Below, one piece after another: positions 1-11,880 of a stretch of DNA of 64,000 bases (the stretch's first letter is position 1; each line of letters opens with the position of its first letter). The position numbers were made by a program, and so were the translations under genes. Source of the stretch: Cystobacter fuscus DSM 2262 (GTDB taxonomy: Bacteria; Myxococcota; Myxococcia; Myxococcales; Myxococcaceae); assembly GCF_000335475.2 (NCBI RefSeq), contig NZ_ANAH02000065.1:1-64000 (forward strand), given 5' to 3'. Under the pieces are notes generated by a model. It was given only the letters and a program-made list of their open reading frames with translations. It ran no database searches and was not told the origin of the DNA.

Positions 1-209
1 ATCAATACCTGGTAGGTGACTGGAATGGTGATGGGTTGGACAACCTGGCGGTTCGTCGTGGCAATTGCGTCTACATGGACTTCAACTTCGATGGCGTGCA
101 CGACCGGCTTCAGTGCTATGGCAACGGTATCTCGGAAGATCAATACATGGTAGGTGACATGGACTTCAACTTCGATGGCGTGCACGACCGGTTGCAGTGT
201 TACTACTGA
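1..209 (+). CDS. FG-GAP/VCBS-like repeat protein, C-terminal end (partial)
   Basis: The window opens inside a coding frame (codons from base 3) that ends at TGA 207-209. The visible 68 residues contain a DWNGDG-type acidic loop followed by LDNLAVRRG, the calcium-binding loop and hydrophobic strand typical of FG-GAP/VCBS blades in secreted bacterial beta-propellers. The unit is then repeated in shortened form. The start and any signal peptide lie outside the window. In this family the blades mediate extracellular binding; nothing here shows an enzymatic domain. The repeat class is fairly secure, the exact role is unknown. Confidence 0.6.
   Translation, partial: QYLVGDWNGDGLDNLAVRRGNCVYMDFNFDGVHDRLQCYGNGISEDQYMVGDMDFNFDGVHDRLQCYY
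75..191 (+). repeat. 33-bp direct repeat inside the FG-GAP-like protein
   Basis: The same 33 bases occur at 75-107 and 159-191, 84 bp (28 codons) apart and in frame. Each encodes MDFNFDGVHDR. The bases before them, 3-20 and 141-158, also match almost exactly. The last protein repeat therefore looks like the previous one with about 18 internal codons removed. Confidence 0.85.
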
Positions 210-415
210 AGCGTTCTCTCTTGTACTGCTCCCAGGAGGAGGGGCGCGGGCGGGGGGCCGGTGAAGGCAGAGTACGAGGCGGTGCGAAGTAACCTCGTCC
301 CGATGCTAATACAATGAACCCCTCTCCTTCGCCTTGAAAGGCGGATTGCCCTGCACGGACCCACCTCTCGTGATGGGAAACTTCGTGCGGGTCAGCTGCC
401 GCTGAGCTTCGCGTT

Positions 416-1201
416 TCAGGGATGGCTGGATTGGGGCAATCGGTCCCGTTTCTTTGAAGTGGGAAGATAGCATTTACCTTGGTACTCCGCCTGAAGTTCC
501 GTGCAAGGAGGCTTCCAGGCGAGTTCTACCCAGCAACCACCATTGATCTCCACTTCGCCCGCCTTGAGTCTGCATGGCGCTGTCGCCTGATCCTTGAATG
601 GCTTCGAGGGTAATGGGTAGGCGATGAGTCCCTCGTACAGCTCACTGCCATTGGCCATATGGGGTGCATTGACTTCCGAGGTGTTGGTTGGTGTCGGAGC
701 GGACGTGGCCTGGACCCGCGCGCCTCCAGTATCCCTTGCCTCGTGGAGCCAGAACCCCAGGGTGACCACGGCCAGTCCCGCGACCGCGACCCCCTTCCAG
801 GAACTCCCGAGGCGGCGAGCACGTTCCGCCCACTGCTTGACGAATCCCGCCGAGCCTCGTGCGAGGTGGGCCTGGACCTGGGCGTTGTTCTCCACGCGTT
901 CGACCGAGGCCGCCATCAGGACGAGGATGTTGGCCAGTTCAGACACCCGCGCAGGGGAGGGCGCCTGCTTGACCTCCAAGGTCACCCGGGTGGGGGTCGG
1001 CCGACACGTGAGTTGCACCCGCCACGGGCCCTCGGGCTGCCAGTCCACGTGCTCTCCCAGTCGCAGCATCAAGGCCGCTGTCCCCGTGCCCACATGCCGT
1101 GCTTCATAGAGAAGGCCCAGGTCCGGCCCCACCTCTTCGCACCGCCTGACGAGGTGGAAGGGTCCCATCCAACCACCCGTGATGCTCTGCTCGTCCGTCA
1201 C
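416..1201 (-). CDS. Membrane protein related to myxobacterial Ser/Thr kinase ends, no kinase core
   Basis: 261 residues, GTG start at 1201 preceded by an ideal ribosome site (AAGGAGG, 5 bases away). Residues 10-40 (GGWMGPFHLVRRC...LLYEARH) resemble the first strands of a kinase N-lobe, but there is no VAIK lysine, HRD or DFG. One membrane segment lies at about 137-152. The C-terminal tail has a Cys-rich pattern (EINGGCWVE, KPPC, YQGKCY) that I recognise from the extracytoplasmic ends of many myxobacterial Ser/Thr kinases. It may be a kinase-derived accessory or sensor protein or a decayed kinase whose ends survive. The good Shine-Dalgarno and open frame argue that it is expressed. Confidence 0.6.
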   Translation of the reverse strand: MTDEQSITGGWMGPFHLVRRCEEVGPDLGLLYEARHVGTGTAALMLRLGEHVDWQPEGPWRVQLTCRPTPTRVTLEVKQAPSPARVSELANILVLMAASVERVENNAQVQAHLARGSAGFVKQWAERARRLGSSWKGVAVAGLAVVTLGFWLHEARDTGGARVQATSAPTPTNTSEVNAPHMANGSELYEGLIAYPLPSKPFKDQATAPCRLKAGEVEINGGCWVELAWKPPCTELQAEYQGKCYLPTSKKRDRLPQSSHP

Positions 1202-1288
1202 GCGACCTCCTTACTTCGCAAGTAGGTGCGTCGTAGCAGATCATCGGACGTGACTCAAGAGGTCATGGCACATGACCACCCGGAGAGG

Positions 1289-1653
1289 TCATGTCGCGTG
1301 GCTTACTCGGGATCGAGGGCCCAGGTACCTTCTTCCCATCGCTTGAGTGCTTGCCCGGCTTCGAAGGGCACCAGACCTTGACCCTTCGCGGCTTCCTCCC
1401 TCACTCCCCCAGGCCCGTGCACCACCAGCCCCCCCTCCTCGCCCCGGGGCTCGCTCCGCCTTCGCCTCCACGGGCACCAACGCCGCCTTCGCGGGCTGCT
1501 GCTGCCCGGCTCGGCGCCTCGTGCTTCCCGACCGGCTGAGCGTCCAGCTGCTCATTCCCAACTCCTTCTCCGCTTCCTCCACGCTCACCCCTGCTGCTGG
1601 CGCGCTCGCACGTACTCCAGCGCCTCCTGTCTCTGCTTCTCCGACAACCCCAT
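1289..1653 (-). pseudogene. Decayed IS66-type accessory ORF (TnpA-like)
   Basis: Reading the minus strand from ATG 1653 gives MGLSEKQRQEALEYVRARQQQG and then a stop. In the next frame it continues as GVSVEEAEKELGMSSWTLSRS, then AKAALVPVE. Joined, these make the helix-turn-helix of IS66-family TnpA-like accessory proteins, with a one-base frameshift near 1586. Downstream similarity fades by about 1430. No TnpB or TnpC gene is present, so this is an insertion-sequence scar. The family call is from motif memory only. Confidence 0.45.
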
Positions 1654-1751
1654 GCGTCCTGAAAATGGGGTCTTGCCTCCCAATCCTATGGGGGGTGGAC
1701 AATCCCCGGCTCACGCCCCTTGGGAGCCCCGAGGGGCAGGAGGAGTCGGTC

Positions 1752-2983
1752 ATGCGTCAGCTCGTCACCCAGGCCCTGTGACTGCTGCTGATACCGATGT
1801 TGGCTCGAGGCGCCCCGCCCGGCCGGGGGGCACTCGAGCCCGTTGAGGTGCGCGAGTACGACGGCGGCGGGGGGCGCAAGGGGGTCCAGCTCATCTTCGA
1901 GAGGCTCTCGCCCGACCAGGGCGAGGCACCGCTGACCCGGGAGGACGGGCGGGCCATCCGTGAAGCCTTCGAAGCGAAATACGGCAAGAAGGAGCCACTG
2001 CCTCCGCCACGGTACCCAGGGGGGACATGGGTCGCGAGTGTGGGGACACGACTGGTCAGCACTGCCGCTCCAGAGTGGCAGGAGACGATTCGCAAGGACT
2101 ATGAAGAGCTTTTCGGGAAGGGACCGTCTACCCTCGTGTTGCCAGCCAACCTGGAAAACAGCCGCTTCTTCCAGGCGCTGAGGCTCTCCCCTCAGTATAT
2201 GGGAGAGGGCGCGCGCGAGGCGGCCGAGGAGCTGTTCAACTCACCCGCCTTCATTGTATCCCTGACTGTTTCCATGGGTTTGTATCTCTGGGCTCTTGTG
2301 GCACCCGATCCCCTTCTGAGCAAGGGGTTCGTGGCGGCTGTCACGATATGGCTCTTGGTCACGTATGGCGCCACGGAAATCATGAACGTGGCGATGGCGG
2401 TCAAGCAGCTGTACCTGGAGGCCGAGGCGGCGCGGAACTTCGAGCAACTGGACAAGGCCGCCCAGAACTTTGGCCCGAAGATAGGCGGCACGGCGCTGAG
2501 AGTCCTTGTGACGATAGCTCTGGGGCGGTTGGCGGGGAAACTGCCGCAGGTGCCCAAGGCGCCGGGTGGAGGTGGGTTGTGGGCAAGGCTCGGCACGCCC
2601 CAGTACTCAAGGCCGCTCGGACAACGGGGGGCTGCCGAGAGGACAACAGCAAGGGCGACGCTCCGGAACATCACGTGGCGACCAACAAGAACGACATCGC
2701 CGAGGTCAGAGGTGGCCCTTGGACTCCACAGTTTGAGCTTCTCTTCGAGCAAGCCGGCATGAGTCTCAACGATCCAGCGAATAGGCTCTTTGTCATCGAC
2801 CACAAAGGTCCTCATCCCGAGGAGTACCACCAGAAGGTTTACAACAGGCTGAGAGCTGCACTCAGGAAATGTGGGACAACGAGCGAATGTAAGGCGAATT
2901 TGACCGAGGCGCTCAACGAACTCGCGAGCGAGATCTGCAAGCCAGGATCGGCTCTCAACAACCTCGTCACAAAGAAACCATGA
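1752..2983 (+). pseudogene. SitA-like polymorphic toxin with AHH-type nuclease tail, broken
   Basis: A strong ribosome site (AGGAGGAG) precedes ATG 1752, which opens a hydrophobic signal sequence MRQLVTQAL-stop-LLLIPMLARGA. TGA 1779-1781 interrupts it. The frame then runs with a central pair of membrane-like helices (about 2250-2390) until a one-base shift between about 2555 and 2600. After that the other frame encodes EHHVATNKN and HKGPHPEEYH, matching the HNH/ENDO VII AHH nuclease domain found at the ends of Myxococcus SitA-type lipoprotein toxins. No lipobox Cys is visible. The end overlaps the next gene by ATGA. Two separate lesions suggest the toxin is inactive unless both are suppressed or are sequencing errors. 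Confidence 0.65.
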
Positions 2984-3552
2984 GCATAAAATCTAGACAT
3001 TACGACATGCGGGGTGATGTGCATGTTCCGGGGCGATGGTACATCCAAGGCCCCCTCGATACTCAGGGGAACAGAATCATTCCTTGGGAACTCGAACAAG
3101 GGAGACCTGTACATCTGGAAGGCATGCCACTCCTGTCTGTGCGCTACCCCGGGCTAGCGCTCGATTATACGGAGTCAGCGTCTGCAACTATTGTGAGTCG
3201 TCGTTTTGTCTACCTTTGCGAACGGTTGGGAATTCAGAGCGAGGTACAGTTCATCCCGGCACGGGTGGAAGGCCAAGCGGAACCGTACTTCATCCTCAAT
3301 GCGCTCCGCATCATCCGGTGCGTTGATGAGGCTCGATGCGAAGAAATTGCCTTCTGGGAGCCCAGGCACGGGGATCCCGAAAGGGTAGGTCACTACCGTA
3401 ACGTCGCCGGTCTGAAGATTGATCCAACGAAAGTGGAAGACGCCAATATCTTCCGTCCATGGGGCTGGACGGTGGTGCTGATCGTCTCCGAGCGCGTCAA
3501 ACTGGCCATAGAGAAAGAAGGCCTCACCGGCGCCAGGTTCATCGAAGTGTAG
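2980..3552 (+). CDS. Imm11-like immunity protein for the upstream AHH toxin
   Basis: 190 residues. The ATG overlaps the toxin stop by four bases, giving translational coupling. The opening MSIKSRHYDMRGDV...GRWYIQGPLDTQGNRI, and the middle segment FILNALRIIRCVDEARCEEIAFWEPRHGDPERVG, fit the imm11 family that accompanies SitA-type toxins in myxobacteria. These are cytoplasmic proteins that bind and neutralise the cognate nuclease domain. The frame is fully open, in contrast to the toxin. Keeping the immunity gene alone would protect the cell from kin that still make the toxin. Family assignment is moderate and pairing is strongly supported by position. Confidence 0.65.
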   Translation: MSIKSRHYDMRGDVHVPGRWYIQGPLDTQGNRIIPWELEQGRPVHLEGMPLLSVRYPGLALDYTESASATIVSRRFVYLCERLGIQSEVQFIPARVEGQAEPYFILNALRIIRCVDEARCEEIAFWEPRHGDPERVGHYRNVAGLKIDPTKVEDANIFRPWGWTVVLIVSERVKLAIEKEGLTGARFIEV

Positions 3553-3692
3553 CTGGGGCCTTCCGCACCGAGCAGCTCACCGGCCGGCCTGCTCGCATGG
3601 AGATCGTGTCCTTCCGGCAAGGGTGCGTGAATGGCGACCGGCCCGCTGCTACCGCGAGGGGTCCACCCGAGTGGATTCGAGAGGACGGACAG

Positions 3693-3975
3693 ATGGTGCG
3701 CAGGACGGGTTCGGAGGCAGAGCTGAAGAAGCTCCGGGAGCGGATTGAGCAGTGGCGGCAGGCCGCCGCGGGCGGGGGATGCCGGCTGAGCTGTGGGACG
3801 CCGCCGCAGCAGCGGCGCGGCGGCTCTGACACCATCTCCTTCGGCCGCAGTGAAGATTGAGGTGGTGGCCCGTGGCGAAGCGCGACTGACCATCACGCTG
3901 CCGACGGTGAGCGGGCTGGACGTCGCGGCGCTGGTGAACGCGTTCTCCAACGGAATGATGTTCTCGGTGTTGTGA
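3693..3975 (+). pseudogene. Decayed IS-type accessory ORF, three frame fragments
   Basis: Three consecutive pieces in three frames make one recognisable protein. From ATG 3693 it reads RTGSEAELKKLRERIEQWRQ. From 3779 it reads MPAELWDAAAAAARRL, stopping at 3829. From about 3858 it reads KIEVVARGEARLTITLPTVSGLDVAALVNAF. This order (basic helix, ELWxxA helix, then an LTVRLP...LDVAALV strand-helix end) is what I recall for accessory proteins of IS66-like elements in myxobacteria and planctomycetes. At least two frameshifts make it non-functional. Its end abuts the toxin fragment on the other strand near 3945. Confidence 0.4.
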
Positions 3976-4189
3976 AACGCCTTGGCCCCGAAGCGCTTCA
4001 CGTTGCCCGGGGTCTTTCGACGATGTGGTGCCACTCTTTTTCGGGACGCGCCGGGCCCATGGCCTTCTTGAAGCCGCTGAACGAGCCCCACGCCCTGAAG
4101 CCACTGGAAGGCGCCTTGGCCGCGGCGCCGCTCATGGCCCGAGCCGTCGTGGCGACCGCGCCGGGAGCGAGGGCGACGGTGACCTTCAT
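3945..4189 (-). pseudogene. Frameshifted HNH-type (WHH) toxin fragment
   Basis: Minus-strand ATG 4189 has an ideal ribosome site (AGGAGG, seven bases away). The frame reads MKVTVALAPG...FRAWGSFSGFKKAMGP...EWHHIVE. It then loses one base near 4014; in the next frame it continues KTPGNVKRFGAKAFHNTENIIPLENAF. The joined motif HHIVE-TPGNVKRFG-HNTEN is the catalytic His and Asn region of HNH/ENDO VII-fold toxin domains seen at the ends of Sit-type and other polymorphic toxins. Similarity stops near 3945, where an IS-type ORF remnant on the other strand ends, suggesting truncation by insertion. No immunity gene is evident beside it. Confidence 0.55.
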
Positions 4190-4368
4190 GGAGACGCCTC
4201 CTGGCTTCCCCATCCTCCCTTGAATACCCGTCCCCGGGTGCAACCCCGGGCCTCTCGCCCTGTCCGGCGGTGAACCCGACCCCCGTACGGGCGTACGGGT
4301 AAGGGGCTGAACGGAAGCGCTACGGGAATGTTGCGGCGGCCCGGGCGGAAGATGATTCTGCGCGCCGG

Positions 4369-5406
4369 ATGAACGTGCTCGACAAGGTACTGACGTTGCG
4401 GCCGACGAGCGTGGTGAGCCGGCTGGGCCCCGCCTCGCGGCTGCCCGTGCTCAGTCCCCGCGAACTCTCCCTGGCGCTGGAGAACGCCCCGGCGGCGCTG
4501 CCGTGCCTGCCCGTGCCCGCCCGGCCCATGCTGCCCGGCCTGCTCGCCGCCGCCCGGGGCGAGGACGCCGTGCTGGGGCTCGTGTGCCCCCATCCCCTCG
4601 CGGACCGGGGCGCCGCCGAGCGCTTCGTGGCGGCCGTGCAGGAGGTGGCCGAGGCCGATGGTCACGCGCGCCCGCTCTTCCTCCAGGCGGGGCCCGTGCG
4701 CGTGACCAGCACGGCCCCGGCGAGCCTGGCGCCCGTGAAGGACGGGCTCTTCCGGCTCGTGGACACCGGCTTCTCCCTGGTCGCGCTGGACGTGTCGCGG
4801 CTGCCCGCCAGCGGCGCGGTGGAGGCGGTGCTCCGGCTGTCGGAAACGTTGGTCGAGCGCGAGTTCGCCCTGGAAGTCTCCCTGCCGGGCGGCCCCGAGG
4901 GCGAGGAGCTGGAGGGCGCGCGCCTCCTCCTGGAGGGGCTGGCGCCGCGGATGCCGGGCCTGCGCTTCCTGCGCGTCTCCGAGTCGGTGCTCGGCGAGGA
5001 GGTGCAGGACGTGCAGTTCCTGCGCTCCCTGGTGGACCTGGCCGGGCAGCACGGGCTGGGCATCTCCGTGGGCGAGGCGGGGCGGCGCTCGACGCGGGTG
5101 CTGCCCACGTACGTGGCGGCGGGGGTGAAGAAGGTGGAGTGCGCGGCGCCCTTCGAGCGCCTGGCGCTGGCCGTCCGGCCCGCCGCGGAGCGCGAGAGCC
5201 TGGAGCAGAAGGCGCACAAGGCGGGACTGACGCCGGGGGAACTGCTGGGGGTGCTGGGTGGACAACTGTCACCGTTGGAGTCCGCGGACGCCTCGCGGCT
5301 CGAGGCGCTCACGTTCGCCGAGGCTTCCGAGGTATTGGAGGCCCTGGGCGCGAGCCGGACGGGCTGGAAGTCCATGCTCTTCCTCGCCGAGAACCGGGGA
5401 GATTGA
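4369..5406 (+). CDS. Conserved protein resembling a class II aldolase barrel
   Basis: 345 residues, ATG start, with a stop that overlaps the rsmD start (TGATG). The middle (LVDTGFSLVALDVSRLPASGAVEAVLRLSETLVEREFALEVSLPG) has the spacing of class II fructose-bisphosphate/tagatose-bisphosphate aldolases (GFTSVMIDGS...VVExAH...VSVEAELG). The zinc-binding histidines expected there are absent, so aldolase activity is doubtful. No signal peptide or membrane segment. It probably shares an operon with rsmD and coaD, but this position does not reveal a function. An alternative is an unrelated TIM-barrel protein. Confidence 0.65.
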   Translation: MNVLDKVLTLRPTSVVSRLGPASRLPVLSPRELSLALENAPAALPCLPVPARPMLPGLLAAARGEDAVLGLVCPHPLADRGAAERFVAAVQEVAEADGHARPLFLQAGPVRVTSTAPASLAPVKDGLFRLVDTGFSLVALDVSRLPASGAVEAVLRLSETLVEREFALEVSLPGGPEGEELEGARLLLEGLAPRMPGLRFLRVSESVLGEEVQDVQFLRSLVDLAGQHGLGISVGEAGRRSTRVLPTYVAAGVKKVECAAPFERLALAVRPAAERESLEQKAHKAGLTPGELLGVLGGQLSPLESADASRLEALTFAEASEVLEALGASRTGWKSMLFLAENRGD

Positions 5407-5963
5407 TGCGGATTGTTGCGGGCAGTGCGAAGGGACGGGCCCTGGCGGGGCCCAAGGCGACCTCCAAGCATATCCGCCCCACGGCGGATCGCGTGCGCGA
5501 GACACTCTTCAATGTGCTCGGCCAGTGGTTGGAAGGGCAGCGGGTGTTGGACCTGTATGCCGGCACGGGCGCGCTGGGCCTGGAGGCCGTGTCGCGCGGG
5601 GCCAAGGGCGTGGTGCTGGTGGACTCGGATCGCGAGGCCCTGGCGTTGTGCCGCGCCAACACCGACACCCTGGGCTTCTCGGCCCGCGTGGAGGTGCTCG
5701 CCCAGCCGGTGGCGCGCGCCCTGGAGACGCTCGGCCGCAGGGCGGACCGCTTCCAGCTCATCTTCGCCGACCCGCCCTACGCGGCGCGCGTGGTGGAGAC
5801 GGTGCTGGAGGGACTCTCGGCCCACCAACTACTCGCCGAGGGGGGCACCGTGGTCATCGAGCACGACAAGCGCGAGCCCGCGCCCGAGGCCCACGCGGGC
5901 TTCACCCGGGTGGATCAGCGCCGGTTCGGCGACACGTTGGTGAGCTTGTTCCGCATTGCTTGA
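5406..5963 (+). CDS. rsmD: 16S rRNA (guanine966-N2)-methyltransferase RsmD
   Basis: 185 residues, close to the usual length. It methylates N2 of G966 in 16S rRNA in the assembled 30S particle using S-adenosylmethionine. The SAM-binding motif DLYAGTGALGLEA is at 49-61 and the catalytic DPPY motif of N-methyltransferases at 122-125. The family-typical opening MRIVAGSAKGRAL and the RPTADRVRETLFNVL segment are intact. The ATG at 5406 shares its A with the upstream stop, indicating coupled translation. coaD follows 33 bp downstream, an arrangement common in many bacteria. Confidence 0.93.
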   Translation: MRIVAGSAKGRALAGPKATSKHIRPTADRVRETLFNVLGQWLEGQRVLDLYAGTGALGLEAVSRGAKGVVLVDSDREALALCRANTDTLGFSARVEVLAQPVARALETLGRRADRFQLIFADPPYAARVVETVLEGLSAHQLLAEGGTVVIEHDKREPAPEAHAGFTRVDQRRFGDTLVSLFRIA

Positions 5964-5996
5964 CCCGTTGCCGGGGTGCGTCGAGACTGAACCGAC

Positions 5997-6476
5997 ATGC
6001 GTATCGCCATCTATCCAGGCTCGTTCGATCCACTGACCAACGGTCACTTGAGCATCATCCATCGCGCGCTGCAGATGTTCGATCGGGTGATCGTCGCCGT
6101 GGCGGTGAACCCGAAGAAGACGCCGCTGTTCACCGAGGAGGAGCGCAAGGCGTTCATCCGCGAGGCCTGTCCGGACCCGCGCGTGGAGGTGGATGCCTTC
6201 CATGGCCTGTTGGTGGAGTACGCCAAGGCGCGTGGGGTGAACGTGCTGCTGCGCGGCCTGCGGGCCGTGTCGGACTTCGAATACGAGTTCCAGCTCGCGA
6301 ACATGAACCGCAAGCTCGCCCCCGGCGTGGAGACGGTCTTCATGATGACGGGCGAGGATTATTTCTACGTGTCGTCGAACCTGGTGCGCGAGGTGGCGCT
6401 GTTCGGCGGAGACGTGGAGGGGCTGGTGCCTCCCGGGGTCTTCCAGGCCCTGCGCGCCAAGTACACGAAGAAGTAG
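5997..6476 (+). CDS. coaD: Phosphopantetheine adenylyltransferase CoaD
   Basis: 159 residues, the normal size. It transfers AMP from ATP to 4'-phosphopantetheine to give dephospho-CoA, the fourth step of CoA synthesis. The nucleotidyltransferase signature [12 protein letters not shown] (with the TxxH motif at 14-17), [16 protein letters not shown] in the centre, and the VSSNLVRE segment near the end are all present. It follows rsmD closely on the same strand. Confidence 0.95.
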   Translation: MRIAIYPGSFDPLTNGHLSIIHRALQMFDRVIVAVAVNPKKTPLFTEEERKAFIREACPDPRVEVDAFHGLLVEYAKARGVNVLLRGLRAVSDFEYEFQLANMNRKLAPGVETVFMMTGEDYFYVSSNLVREVALFGGDVEGLVPPGVFQALRAKYTKK

Positions 6477-6534
6477 GGCAGGGTGCCCACCGCCGTTGTC
6501 TCCACCGTTTCCTCTTTCTCTTCCCAGGTCGATC

Positions 6535-7725
6535 ATGAACCTCGCGAACCGGCTCAAGGCCATCAAACCGTCCCCCACGCTCGCCCTCACCGCGAAGGCC
6601 AAGGCGCTGGTGGCCCAGGGCGTGGACGTGGTGAACTTCGCCGCGGGCGAGCCCGACTTCGACACGCCCGACTTCATCAAGCAGGCGGCGATCGATGCCC
6701 TCGGCAAGGGCTTCACCAAGTACACGCCCACCGCGGGCATCCCCGAGCTGCGCGAGGCCATCTGCGCCAAGCTCGAGCGCGACAACCACCTCACCTTCGC
6801 GCCGGAGCAGGTGCTGGTGTCGGTGGGCGCCAAGCACTCGCTCTACAACATCTTCCAGGCGCTCTTGAACGAGGGGGACGAGGTCATCATCCTGTCGCCC
6901 TACTGGGTGAGCTATCCGGAGATGGTGCAGCTGGCCGGGGGCAAGCCCATCATCATCGAGACGCGCGAGGAGGACGGCTTCGCGCCGGACCCCGAGGTCA
7001 TCCGCAAGGCGCTCTCGCCGCGCACCAAGGCGCTCATCATCAACAGCCCGAGCAACCCCTCCGGCGTGGTGTTGTCGCGCGACACGCTCGCGAAGATCGC
7101 CGACGCGGTGCGCGGGCATGAGTGCCTGCTGGTGAGCGACGACATCTACGAGAAGCTGCTCTACACGGGCGAGTTCGCCAACATCGGCAACGTGGCGCCG
7201 GATCTGGTGTCGCGCCTGGTCGTCGTCAACGGCATGAGCAAGGCGTTCTCCATGACGGGCTGGCGCCTGGGGTACGCGGCGGGGCCCAAGTGGCTCATCT
7301 CCGGCATGCAGATGGTCCAGGATCAGTCCACGTCCAACCCCTCGTCCTTCTCGCAGAAGGCCGCGGTGGCGGCGCTCAAGGGGCCCGAGTCCATCTTCGA
7401 GCCCATGGTGAAGGAGTACCGGGAGCGGCGGGACATGGTGGTGGAGCTGCTCAACTCGTTCGACGGGGTGCGCTGCCGCGCGCCCGAGGGCGCCTTCTAC
7501 GTGCTGCCCAACATCTCGGGCCTCTATGGGCGCTCGTACAAGGGCACGCCGCTGCGGGGCTCGCTCCAGGTGTCGGAGATCCTCCTCAACGACTTCCGGG
7601 TCGCCGCGGTCCCAGGCGCGCCCTTCGGCGTGGACGCGAACATCCGCGTGAGCTTCGCCACCTCGCGCGAGCAGCTGCGCAAGGGCCTGGAGCGCGTCCG
7701 GGAGTTCACCGCCTCCGTACGCTGA
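6535..7725 (+). CDS. PLP-dependent class I aminotransferase (aspartate family)
   Basis: 396 residues from ATG 6535, chosen because the homologous MNLANRLKAIKPSPTLALTAKA opening starts there; an in-frame upstream extension is not protein-like. It is a fold-type I aminotransferase of the AspB group. The PLP lysine is K236 in VNGMSKAFSMTGWRLGY, with NSPSNPSG near 170 and SDDIYEKL near 201. It likely transfers amino groups between aspartate or related amino acids and 2-oxoglutarate, in the cytoplasm. Substrate preference cannot be read from sequence alone. It follows coaD by 58 bp. Confidence 0.88.
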   Translation: MNLANRLKAIKPSPTLALTAKAKALVAQGVDVVNFAAGEPDFDTPDFIKQAAIDALGKGFTKYTPTAGIPELREAICAKLERDNHLTFAPEQVLVSVGAKHSLYNIFQALLNEGDEVIILSPYWVSYPEMVQLAGGKPIIIETREEDGFAPDPEVIRKALSPRTKALIINSPSNPSGVVLSRDTLAKIADAVRGHECLLVSDDIYEKLLYTGEFANIGNVAPDLVSRLVVVNGMSKAFSMTGWRLGYAAGPKWLISGMQMVQDQSTSNPSSFSQKAAVAALKGPESIFEPMVKEYRERRDMVVELLNSFDGVRCRAPEGAFYVLPNISGLYGRSYKGTPLRGSLQVSEILLNDFRVAAVPGAPFGVDANIRVSFATSREQLRKGLERVREFTASVR

Positions 7726-7807
7726 GGCATCCCCCCCGCTGGCTTGCTCGGCCGCAACCCGAGTGGACGGCGGGGGGCACTTCCCGTACGAGGGCCGCCG
7801 CCTGGCT

Positions 7808-8443
7808 TCAGTCCGTGTAGGCGAACGCCTTCCAGCCGTCGTCGGTTTGCCGGTAGAGGATGACCGCCGCGTGCCCCGACAGGTTGGCCACGGCGGCGTA
7901 CACCTCGGTCCCCCGCGGGATGACGGCGCCCAGCCGGGCAGGGGGCTTGCCGTACTTCCTCTCCAGCTCCGCGTAGGGCAGCACCTCGATGTCGTACAGG
8001 GTGACGAGGTCCGTGCGCTTGTTGCGCAGCTCCTTCACCCACGTGGCCACCAGGGACTCGGGCGCGTCGAACCGCCGCTCCTCCAGTTGGAAGGGGAAGG
8101 CCAGGTACCCCACGGAGCCCCGGACATCTCCGGCGAGCAGGGAGTCGACCAGTGCGTGCGCCTCCTTGCGAATGCGCTCCGGCTCGCTCCCGGTTCGTGA
8201 CGTGGGCCGCGGCTCGGGCACCTCCTCGGCGGGAGCGGGAGCGGGAGCGGGAGTGGGAGTGGGAGTGGGAGCCGGGGCGGGGGCCTCGGACCGGGTCCGG
8301 GAGCGACGGCGAGAAGGCCGGGGGCTCTCGGAGGCGGGCGCCTCCGCGGCGGGTGCCTCGGCGGGCGGGGCCTCGGTGGGCGGGTTTTCCTGGGAGAGGG
8401 CGGGAGCGGCGGACAGCAGCAGGAGCAGGGACCAGCAGCGCAT
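7808..8443 (-). CDS. Secreted protein of unknown function with Pro/Ala-rich linker
   Basis: 211 residues. Residues 1-18 form a signal peptide ([13 protein letters not shown], type I site). Residues 19-85 are a low-complexity Ala/Pro/Glu linker, partly encoded by a hexanucleotide tandem repeat. The folded part from about 87 to 211 ([16 protein letters not shown]...[12 protein letters not shown]...[34 protein letters not shown]) resembles small SnoaL/NTF2-like secreted domains, but I cannot name a family. It points towards the aminotransferase and is divergent from carB. Confidence 0.7.
   Translation of the reverse strand: MRCWSLLLLLSAAPALSQENPPTEAPPAEAPAAEAPASESPRPSRRRSRTRSEAPAPAPTPTPTPAPAPAPAEEVPEPRPTSRTGSEPERIRKEAHALVDSLLAGDVRGSVGYLAFPFQLEERRFDAPESLVATWVKELRNKRTDLVTLYDIEVLPYAELERKYGKPPARLGAVIPRGTEVYAAVANLSGHAAVILYRQTDDGWKAFAYTD
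8231..8274 (+). repeat. Hexanucleotide tandem repeat coding the Pro-rich linker
   Basis: About seven tandem copies of GGGAGC or GGGAGT, read on the minus strand as alternating Ala-Pro and Thr-Pro dipeptides. Copy-number change would lengthen or shorten the linker without a frameshift. Confidence 0.8.
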
Positions 8444-8550
8444 GGGACCTCACGAGAATCGACGCGGAGCCTACCAGAGGCCGGCGGGGGACCGACCCCT
8501 TCACACGAGTTCGTGCAAGCGCGGGCGAACGTGCTATGGGCCCCCCCTCG

Positions 8551-11778
<3,228 letters not shown>

Positions 11779-11833
11779 TCGTCGCCCACGCGCTCCGGGC
11801 CGTCGCGGCAGAGGTGGCGGCCGACGAGCGGGG

Positions 11834-11864
11834 GAAGAGCCGGTCGATGCATGACCGGCTCTTC
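11834..11864. terminator. Bidirectional hairpin between carB and the NRPS operon
   Basis: A perfect 12-bp inverted repeat (GAAGAGCCGGTC and its complement) with a 7-base loop lies between the convergent carB and thioesterase stops. There is no long T-run. It is likely a shared terminator for both transcripts. Confidence 0.75.
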
Positions 11865-11880
11865 GGCGCATGGCACCGCC

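Noticed and set aside
2980-3552. The gene after the AHH toxin considered as a second toxin
   Set aside because: It has no signal peptide or nuclease motif, and its position and imm11-like sequence fit immunity.
8231-8274. Short tandem repeat considered as a CRISPR or regulatory array
   Set aside because: Six-base units with no spacers, inside a coding region and read as Ala-Pro and Thr-Pro.
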